Source of the DNA: Chionis minor
Lineage: Eukaryota; Chordata; Aves; Charadriiformes; Chionididae
Direction: 5' to 3'
Length of the DNA: 64,000 bases
NCBI GenBank assembly: GCA_013398295.1
Contig: VZSF01001384.1
Coordinates: forward strand, 186,001 to 250,000
Shown piece after piece: positions 50,701 to 61,027 of this stretch; position 1 is the stretch's first letter, and each line of letters opens with the position of its first letter. A program made the position numbers and the translations under genes. The notes under the pieces were generated by a model. The model ran no database searches and was not told the origin of the DNA. It worked only from the letters and a program-made list of their open reading frames with translations.

Positions 50701-51451
50701 AACTGTGCTGTAGGCCAACAGGATACAAACATGGAGTCAGAAGACAAATGAATATGTCAGATGACTGGGAAAAATGAGGGATGAGGAACACAGATAATAC
50801 TCTCTACCCTGGCTTTAATATCATCTTCTCTGTATGACAGTCTCAAAATTCATTATAGTCAATTGTTAGGAGAAAAACAATAAAACCACATTAAAATGGG
50901 AAAAAAAAAAAAAGGTGTGATTGTAATGCAGTCATTGGCAAAATCAGTCCTGTATTTCAAAGGCTTAGGGTTTTTATGCTAAGAATTTTTTTTTCAGTCA
51001 ACAGAAGAACTAATCATATACAATTTTGAATGAACGCTAGAAAAAATTTGCTGTACTGACCTATTTTTCTGATTCATGAAAAATCTGTTAATTTTTCTAT
51101 AAATATACTTTTTTAAGAAAAATCCTGTGAATTGTTTTCTATCTTCTTCACAAACAAAGCCCACTAAAACAAGGCAGTCTGCACATGAAAAATAATCTAA
51201 AAGAAATAGAAGACAAATGGCAATGAAAGGTTATTTTATGTATCCTTCAGATTAGATTTAAAATAATTTAAAGCCTCATTTGCTTCATTCTGTTTTGTGA
51301 CAAATAAAAATCAGTAATGGTCAGTACTTTCTAGAAAATTATGGCATGAAATTATTAATGGCAAAGTAACAGCTTTGGCAAATATCCCCTTTGACTTTTA
51401 TTTCTGAACTTCAAAATTCAGAAATAAACTAATTTTTTGGTTTGTGGAGGG

Positions 51452-51560
51452 ACATGGTCTTGGGCAACCTGTTTTAGGTGATCGTGCCTGAACAGAGGGG
51501 CTGGGCAATTTGACCTCCAGAGGCTCCTTATGACCTCAACCATTCTGTGATTCCATGAAA
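51452..51560 (+). mobile_element. CR1 LINE relic, about 110 bp of 3' end
   Basis: Short, diverged CR1 terminus: TCTTGGGCAACCTGTTTTAG, then GGGGCTGGGCAATTTGACCT and CAACCATTCTGTGATTCCATG. Antisense to SNTG1 and the only transposon I recognise in bases 47070-64000. Small minus-strand open frames overlapping it are not genes. Confidence 0.85.
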
Positions 51561-53436
51561 TAAGAAAAATCATGAACGTATGAAAATAGAAAATGATTGC
51601 TTGCAAAATAGTTTCTCCTTTCAGTTCTCCTCTGTTATATCTCCTCCTTTCCATCCTATGTGCCTTAGAGCCATGACTGACAAAGATTACCTTCATCTTT
51701 TGAACCACCTACCTACTACTTACTAATAGATTATTCATTCTCTAAGAATTTCACTTGCTATTGGAGATTATAAAATTATTATGGAAGATTGTAACATTAC
51801 ACATTTATTAAATCTTGTATAGCTTAATTTCCTTCTGGGTAAGGACTCATGTTGTCCTCTTGTTACCAGACCAAGGCTGAGTATAGGTTTTCCATTTGAT
51901 TTTGTCCTGTTCTGTTTTTTAAAAGATCACACAAAAATTAAGGAAATATTTAGGAGTCTTAAAGTAAACAGTACCAGGAAAGCAGAAAATACTTCTCAGT
52001 TATGGAAGATGACTTTTCCCTTACACTTCAGATAACTGAAAACTGATACAAAAGACTGAAAACAGAGTACATTTGCTTCCTTAGCATACAATATCATAAT
52101 CAGAATGAAGACAATTTTTAGGGTAACAAAGTTTGCCTGTACCTCTGCAGTCCAACTTTCACTGCACTGTTTGAAAAACCTGCATTACAGTTTACAGTCA
52201 TCAAATAGTATCCCACGAGAAATCTTAGCACCTGCCCAATGAGATCTACCAGATCTTGCTAGAAATCAGGACTATATCGACTGCTTCATGCCTTCACTCC
52301 CTTCACAGATTTGAAAAGTGATGGCTACATGTGGATACAGGTCAGCTTTCTGAACAGGTAAAGATCTGTACTTTGCTTTACCAGGTTTCTCACAGTCTTC
52401 TTGTTGCAACCTACTAATCCAGAGCAACATTTTGTCTCACCCATTCAGCTTTCATTCAATGTTACATGTTAGTAGCTCCAGTCTATTTCACAGCACTCAT
52501 TTTATTTATTTAAGACTTCTAAGTATCTGTTCATTGAAATAAATTCTTCTAAAGACAAAGTCAATTTGAACATTAATTGGGCAACTGTGTGCCTTTGTCA
52601 AAATGTCAACAGTAAAAGCTGGGGGGTTTTGTTTCCCTTAAATTACTCAAGTCAATGAAAAATTGCATGTATTTAAAATTCATTACAATTTGAATTTGTT
52701 AATTTTAATAGAGCATTAGCATTTAGAAAGCACAGCATTCCTGTGTTAAGACTATTTCCAAGAAAGACCATTTGCAGCTGTTTTTACATAGATGGATTTG
52801 GATGCAAACCGCAGTATTATATATCAGTCTATATTAATTGGGGGGTTGTGTGTAAAATTACTAGAAGGAATCGGTACAAAAGTAGTTCATGTTAGTCCTG
52901 GCCTGCAGGATATCAACTGGGTAATTTAAAAAAATAAAGTCATCAATTAGAGTAGCTATCCAGCAGAGGGTAAACCCCCTGAATTGCACAAGGGATATGT
53001 GCATTTTACATTGGATTGAGTTAAGCATTTTCTTGGTTAATAGGTATGGTAGGTAGATGATGAAAAAAATATATCTTCTGTCATCTAGAGCGATGTACCT
53101 TCCTCACTTGAATGAGCCTTCTTTCTTGTTTACTTGCCACATAACTGACCTTTGGAGCAATTTAGCACATCCCTGAGCACATGCATTTGGCTGCCAGGTT
53201 TATCAGTGAGGAGATTTGGTCCCGTTGCCATCACAGGCATTTTACAGGCATTTTACAGCTGACCTGAGAAGCTTGAGACCTTCTCTGACACTCTCAACAG
53301 AGCAGCTCTCAGCAAACCCTTTGATACTGAGCAGTTCTCACACACATCCTGTCTAAAACAATTACTATGTATCACACTGTCATTTTCCCTCTTGCTATTG
53401 TGTAACTGCAACCAGTAGGATTCTGGGGTTTTTTCT

Positions 53437-53466
53437 GGTTTTGTTTGTTTGTTTGCTTGTTTGTTT
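53437..53466. repeat. (TTTG)n microsatellite, imperfect
   Basis: TTTTGTTTGTTTGTTTGCTTGTTTGTTT, a short tetranucleotide repeat with one C interruption. Intronic. Confidence 0.85.
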
Positions 53467-54532
53467 AAATGCGAAAGCCACCTTTGATATATTGTCATAT
53501 TTTAATTCCTGCCTGTCCATTCTTCACCTACTGAATTTTGGAGAAGGCACAAGGAGGGCTGTCAATTTCAATCCAGGATAAAAATTCTGGGGGTTTTTGA
53601 GGGTTTAAACAGATAACAGTGCAATAAAGCAAGCTCAACACTCATGTGGCAAGAAGGTAAACATCATCTATTCTAAAGCCTAGTAGCTTGACCGTGTTTA
53701 GGACTTATCTTTTGATTAATGTCTCTTCCTCTTCTAAATGTACACAGTATGAATGTAATGCATTTTTGAGACTCAAATATAAACGAGTCAAAAATATTTC
53801 ACATAATCAAGGTGGAGGGTATGGCCTCTCTTTTCTGATGAACTACGTGTCACATTCATCTTTGTCACCTCAGGTTAGAGTACTGAAACATACTGAATGA
53901 AGAAAAAGATCAGAATATTACAAGTCACTAGACAGAGTCTTTCAGACTTTTGATGGTGCCACCGAGCAAACAACTGACATTCATCTTTCTCAGGTACTAG
54001 TGTGAGGGAATCATTTATGGAAGCATTTATTATCATTTTTAACTTTCCCTGGGAGTAGTTTTCAATTAGATTTCAATGTCTGGTTCGAGATACTGTTTTG
54101 ATTTCCATTTTCTCTTTCTCTGAAAAGGACTGGTAAGCAGAACTTGGACAGGACTAGTGCACTTTAGGCTACCTGGCCATCTCTGAGAGACCATCCTACT
54201 TATGTAGCTGCTTTCCTCACATTCTGAAAGCTTGTTAAATTTCTGCTTATTGAGCTCCATTCAAAGGAGAAGGAAACCATAAAAATGTGAGAACCCCAAA
54301 TGTATGAATATATAGAAAACACAGATGATGGGTAATAGATTAGACTTGTTCAAAATTAATTTTAGCAATATAAATTTTGAGTTTGCATAACATTAAAATT
54401 ACATTTCTATATAATTAGGTGTTTAGACTTCAAATTGCTTGCAAAGCCTAAATAAAACTGCAAGTAATGTGTACTTAAAGCTGCTTCTTGGGTTTGGATT
54501 TTTTTTTGTTTGTTTTCTTTTATTTTTATTTT

Positions 54533-54533
54533 N
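54533..54533. other. Undetermined base (N)
   Basis: The only N in the window, in a T-rich stretch (TTTTTATTTTN). It marks an ambiguous consensus call next to homopolymers rather than a scaffold gap. No coding consequence. Confidence 0.99.
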
Positions 54534-56363
54534 CTCCATTTGTAGGTAACCCATAAATTGTCAATTACTTTGTACTATTTTACACATCAACTATTTTCTG
54601 AAAATCAGGTAGCAACTGTATCACCAGTACTATGGAGTATTATTGTGACAAAAGAGGTATGATCAATGAGCATCTATGGTTCACAGAATTCTGTTTATCC
54701 GCTGCTCTTAGAAGTTCAAGAGATGAAATTTTTCCTTTCACAGATTATGATATGAAGCACTGATCATCTGCACAGATATAAAATAAATGAATGAGAAAAA
54801 ATTAAATGCTTATTCACCTCTCCTCTTGAAGTAAACTGTAATTAAAAATACTTTCTTTCTTTAAGCCTTTTGAGTCCCATGTTTTCCTTCAATAGAAGAT
54901 CTACAGTTGAAGTATATGCTTCATTGATTCCAATTAATTTATTTAGATGATAAAATTCCCCAAGGAATAATGTGTGTATAGGCTTACTGAACACCACCAT
55001 TCTACTCTACTAAAATTAATTGTATTCTTGGGAACTTTTACACTCGCTTGATGCAATAAAACAGACTTTACAATAAAGTATTGCAATGCTTTTATTTTTA
55101 GCCTTAGCCTCCAACGAAAATTCCAAAATGGCCAGAATGAACAAATTAATATCTGGAGAGCTATGGAAAGTAACAATTCCAGATTTAAGATGAAGTTAGA
55201 GGAAAAAAAAAGTTTATCCCATACTTAATCTTTCTAAGTTTAACTGTAAAAAAAAAAAAGATGACCTATATCTTTGGTGGATATGGTGATTCAATTTCTC
55301 TCCCTTTCTTATTTCCCTTTTTTTTACCACTTTCTAGGAACTTGTCAGAGAGCAGAGCAGTACAGGACATATGCATCATTCAAGGTACCTATTTCTAAAG
55401 AGGGATGCTGAAATATACTTCCTGTCCTCCTGCTTTGTTGTCTTGTTTGGACAGTAGCTAAAAATCCTGCCCAACAATAAAATACAAGAAAAAAATGCAA
55501 GCATTTATTCTATTACAATAAAAACAGTCCTTTCTTGGTTTAACATTTGCTACTTATGTTTCCAGTCTCAGACATCACAAATATCCAACTTCCCCCAAAA
55601 AATCTGTCTTTTAAATTCCAGGTATCCCTTTCACTGTCCTATTTATGCTATGCATCCTATTTCTTGGGTAAGGGGCAAAACATCAGATTCAAGTATGTTT
55701 AGAGACTTAAAGCAGGGTTTTATTATGTCATGCATAGAAATAGAACACAGGGATAAAATGATGCAATGAAAGCAATCCTTTCAACTGTTATTTAATTTCA
55801 GCAGTTTCTCAGTGTCTGACCTCATCACAGATATAGAATTATGATTCTGGGATGAACTGCAAGTATTTGTCCATGTTAAAGCTTTATGACAAATCAGGAA
55901 GCAATAATTCCTCTGCCTAAATCTGCTGTGGGGTGTGTCTGATTCAGAAGAACCCTGGATGCATACAGGCAGGGTCAGGTTTATTAAAAAAATTTAAGAT
56001 CATATTGTTGCAAAAAGTAGCAGCTGAAGGGAAAGCCCTTTTTATGGCAACCTAGCAATTACAGCACACACAAAGTGAGCATGTCAAACCTGTATCTTTT
56101 GTCTTCTAACCTAATCATCAAGCTAAAAAGCTGAGGTATACAGCTCCTGTTGAAGCAATGACTCTATGCAGAAAGGTAGGGAGGACCCATGGCATCAGGA
56201 AGAGCTTGATTTCACAGCTGAGAGGAGTGCAAAAACAAGGTGAAAGCTGTGGTAAGAACACCTTGAACTGGAAAGCACTACATTGAGCTGTCCACTTACC
56301 AGCTGAATATTTTTAAGCGGTGACTATCACCCCAAAACAGCCATAAACATATTCTTTCATAAT

Positions 56364-56409
56364 GTATATGTATTTATTTATCTATTTATCTACCTTTTTA
56401 TTTATTTAG
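56364..56409. repeat. TTTA/TCTA tetranucleotide repeat
   Basis: An imperfect run of TATTTATTTATCTATTTATC type units followed by TTTATTTATTTAG. Intronic simple sequence. Confidence 0.8.
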
Positions 56410-58106
56410 AGCAGGAACTTCCATTAATTTCTTACAAAGAGTGGGTGGAAGCATTCAGAGCTTTGAACCTGACATGGATGAAGCTTTGACTCAGACCTCT
56501 AAGAGAAAAGGACTATCAGATTTGTCCCTGTGACAAGCAACCGCCTGAGGTAGCACTACACCCCGACTGTTTTGGATCTTATCCCAATGGTTCTCTGTTC
56601 TTCAGGAACCAAAGGGGTAAGAGCTAGACATCACATCATTTTCCTGAAGATTCCTAAGTCCTTTCTGTGATCTACCCTTGCAATGTCACTAAAACTCTAT
56701 CTAGTAACTCTTCCTCCAGAACCAGAAAATAAGTAATGTTTGTTTGTCTGTTTATCAATTTAGAATTCCACTTAATAACATCTAGTTTGTGGGACATGTC
56801 TGTTTCTTTTGCTCACTTTTAAATGTCTACAATACAATAAGGCACTTAGACTCCCCTCATTCATCTGCCCTATTTAAGCCTTTAGTGGAGAATGCAGTAC
56901 ATTCATCCCTGTATTAACTAAAAGCTGAGCACACATCTAACAGAGGTGGTCACTAAATTTGGTCAGCAAAAACTTACCCTTACTGAAAGCAATTTTCAGG
57001 GAATGACATTAATATTGCAGAGAAAAATAAGCTAACTAATACTTGTTATACTAACGACTTTGTATTATAAAAAAAAAGTGAGAAGATAAATGAGAGAAAT
57101 ATGTAAATGAGGATGAAATCTATACTTGAGGCAAAATTGAATTTGCTGGACATGCAGAAATGATTTGATACACAGCTTGAGACTTATAGTTTGAGATTTA
57201 AATAAGAACTTGATCTAATCACTCTTTTCTATCATCTGAATTTCCAGTGGGTGTCCAAATTACTTCCATCCTCTCATGAGCTACAGGGTATGCAGCCCTA
57301 GGATATAAGCACCACTATCCAATAACTGCATCAAGTGACTCACAACATGAATGTTATCTACCTCATCAAGTAATCCACTATCTTCAGGAAGCAGCCTGAC
57401 CTTCCTCTCAAAAGTCAACATGTAGGTTGCCCCAGCCTAAAGTCTTTAATAATCTATGGTGTGTATTGCCTTTCTAAAACTTTAGCTGTCCTGAAGTTCA
57501 AAAGCTACTCTGGGCTACAACGTAAAGGGAAGAAAAATCTTTTATCGGCTACAGGAAGCACAGTTTTTATAATACAGAGTGCCTCAGAAGCATCTAAAAC
57601 AAATAAAGACACTGCTCAGTGAAAAGTATTTCATGGCAACCAAACAAAAATATTTTTATCTATCTATCCATATATTAATTTTATTGTACAGAAAGAATTT
57701 AAAGTATTAATAGACAATATAAGCCTTTCAAGGGTTTATGTTACGGAGTAATAATCCATGCCAAGTGCCATAGATGGCTGACAATACAATGCAGGGAATT
57801 AGCACAGCATAATTTACATCCTATTGTGCACTTCTGCTTAATTTAACAGCAAGAACTCAGCTCCCCCTGTGTGTTTCTATAAACATTTAACAATAGAAAC
57901 TTCATTCTAGAGATTTTCCTTCAAAATAAACCTTATCAAATCCTTACTGTGACAACAGATGGAGATAGAGCAGATGTACCATAGGACCTGAAAGTTCAAT
58001 AACTGTCAGTCAAGAGCTGCAGAATGGCTACTCTGAGGAACTACAGTAATGGCATATTGAAAAAAAATTAGTTCAACAGTCATGCAAAATCAGGAAGAAA
58101 AATAAA

Positions 58107-58136
58107 TTAAACAAAACAAAACAAAACAAAAAAACA
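58107..58136. repeat. (AAAAC)n repeat
   Basis: Four or so AAAAC units (AAACAAAACAAAACAAAACA) followed by a longer A-run. Intronic simple sequence with no flanking transposon recognised. Confidence 0.85.
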
Positions 58137-59515
58137 ATGAAGGGGAGGGAATATAAGCACTGTCCTTAATGTACTTCTAGAGTAATGACTTGATTTTCTT
58201 TGAGGATATCACCATTCAGAGTAAAGTAGATCTTTAATCAGTCCACTTTAAAAATATTGATACAATAGCAATTTCATCTTGGAGGTTATTATTCTGCAAT
58301 TAAAAAAAAATTAAATGGAGTGTGTTCTGTTTCATACAGACATCTATCAGCAGAACAGATATTTTATCAGTCCACCTGAGCAACGTAATTCACCTTTAAG
58401 CGTAACAGAAATGCAACATATCTGCAGCAAAGGACACTGGCTTGAGTGACAGGCAAGCCAACCACTGTGACATTTGCGTGTATTCACCTTTATACAGTGT
58501 TTATGAGTTAGGTTTTATTAAATAAACTCACTGAGCTGAATTTTTAGAAGTGATTTTAAATGAGATTTTTCTAACTGCATAACTTTAATCAAGCTGAACA
58601 GCAACCTGCTAAGCCCGAATATGTGGTGACATTGCATAGCTGATCTGGTACAGTTGCATGTAGTTGCTTTTATTAAATTTTATCAAAAGCAAGAGAAAAT
58701 GGACATATCCGTATGTATTTGTGAACATCATCAAGAATGTAGATAGGCCTGCAAAACACTGGGATTCACGACAACTGAGTGCTATGGAATCTGACATGCA
58801 CAATTAGGCTGCAGTTTCTTGCTTTAGTGTGGCATCAGTTCATTATGCCACGATGTTTTAAAACTGAGATAAACACAGTTGTGGAGATGGAAACACTATC
58901 ATTCACATATAGTTCTCATTATAAACCATTAACTTTGAACAGGACAGCTACCAATTCTTTTCCCATAAATGCAGGAAAATTATAGAGGGAAAGATTCTTC
59001 TTAAAAATGAAAATAAAAATGACTTAATGAGAATATCTTATCTTCTGTAGAGACCAGATAAATCTTTCAAAAATGCTTGTGCTGCCTGTGGATAGAAGGG
59101 AAATAGCATTCAACTTAAAGGTTTACAGCATTCTTCCCCATTACCCTTTTTTTGTGAACTCAGCATTGATGAGGGTGGAGCGTTATAGACTTTGAATTCA
59201 TCTTAATAGAGGTGAGACATACAGTATGGGAAAAGAAAGCTTTAAATACACTGCTCTGCCAAGATATTCTAATCTCTGTTTCATGTGAAACCTTGAGACT
59301 CGACTTTTGTCTGTGTAGTAGAGAAGCAAGGGACTATTTATTGCATTTATGAACATGTATGTGAACAGAGATATAATCCAATATAATGGAAGATCAGCTC
59401 CCCAGGTTTGCCATGTACTGAATCTGCTTTGTAGGGCTAGCTTGTTGAGTAAAATTAGTTAAAAGTGCAATCAGAAAGTTACGACTTTCCCAACTGCAAT
59501 TTATAAACATTACAG

Positions 59516-59542
59516 TATATATTGCATAAACTGCAATATATA
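59516..59542. repeat. Perfect 11-bp inverted repeat with 5-base loop
   Basis: TATATATTGCA (59516-59526), spacer TAAAC and TGCAATATATA (59532-59542) form a perfect hairpin. It is AT-rich, so chance is possible, but the TTGCA/TGCAA core makes it more specific than a plain TA repeat. No adjacent RNA-gene features. Confidence 0.85.
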
Positions 59543-60956
59543 AATATATAAACAATGTAGGGACAAATTAAGATTTAGATCTAAACCTTGAATCCCACTG
59601 CATACTTAAACCAGATGTAACCAATTCATCCTCCTGTCAGGGCAATCAAATGCCATATCCCACTAAAACCCGAATAGGAGATGAGGGTTATAATGTGTAG
59701 TAAATTCTCCAGTAGCTGGAGGCAGTATGTTTGGTTTCCCACCCTGAGAAAGATCAGAAGATTTTGTAAGAAAGGCTATCTAATGCTGATTTCCCTAGAT
59801 GCTGTCAAGTTGATTTTCAGCCGAGCTCAGCACATTCACAAACTTGTGGTGGTGGCTAATGTAAAGATCAGGAATTGAAAAGGAATGGACAGTGCTTGTC
59901 CCAATACACCACCATGGTTTATTGAGGTAGGGAATATTTTCCTGTCATTTGGAAAGGTTTAGCAGGGAAGTCAATGCCACCTCTCAGAATTCACCTGCCT
60001 AACAATGTCTCTCACAGGAGCTGACATTTGCTGTCCTCAGTGTAACAGCTGAACAGCAGTGATGAGCTCCAAGAAAAAGAAACATGCCTCTGTTTTCTCT
60101 CCCGTCTTGGCTGATCAAGTACATAAACCTCTAACTGAACCCTTGAAAAATGCTATTCTTTGTGCCTCTCTGCTCTCTCTCATTTTTCCTCTGGATTTTT
60201 TGAAATTTTGTCTATGATATAGTATTATTTTTTGTGCATATTTAAAATACATATTATGCTTTCAGTATCAAGTTATCTAAGATTTTTTTCTCAAGTACTT
60301 CCTGGTTTTCTCTTAGATGGTACTATATGCAATCCATGCATATTGTACCAATATAGAAAACACAACCTGATTCAAAGATATTGACAATTTTCTAATTTTT
60401 TACCACCTTCAAGTGGTAATCATTGTCAGCCCAGACTGGGGAAACTTTATTTCTCTCTTCTCCCACAATCTTCTTCAACAATATTTTGTCTGTGTGGTCC
60501 TCTTCCATCATTTTTTGCATCATCTTCTCACCACTATTAAACATATTAAGACCATTCTCAGAACTCCTTATTGCCTCATGCTGTCCATATAATTATCACT
60601 TTATCAATATTCATCATCTTTGAACTTTTAATTTCCAATAAAATATGTCTTATCTTTCTAATAATTTCCCAGACAAATCTACTTTCACAATTACTGACTT
60701 AGAGGCATAGGTTACACTCTATGTGTAATTAACAAGTCTTTTCTAATCTCTTTTTGCAGGTATTGAGACACTGTGAGCTTCCGCACCTATGTAGGTTCAT
60801 TTTTTTTACACACTGTAATGCTAATTGATCTGACTGTGCTGGTATTTTCTCTAAATCAAGAATCTATTCATAAAGGAATTATAATTGGATTTGTTCCTTG
60901 ACTCTAGTTTGACAACTGCTTCCTGCCTTTTACCTTTAACAACTAATTAAAAACCC

Positions 60957-61027
60957 CATATATAGAGAGATACATATATACATACTAATTTTATTTATAT
61001 AAATATGTATATGTACATACACATACA
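60957..61027. repeat. TA/TACA-rich low-complexity stretch
   Basis: Alternating purine-pyrimidine sequence with many TATATA and TACATA units (CATATATAGAGAGATACATA onward). Simple sequence in intron. Confidence 0.75.
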
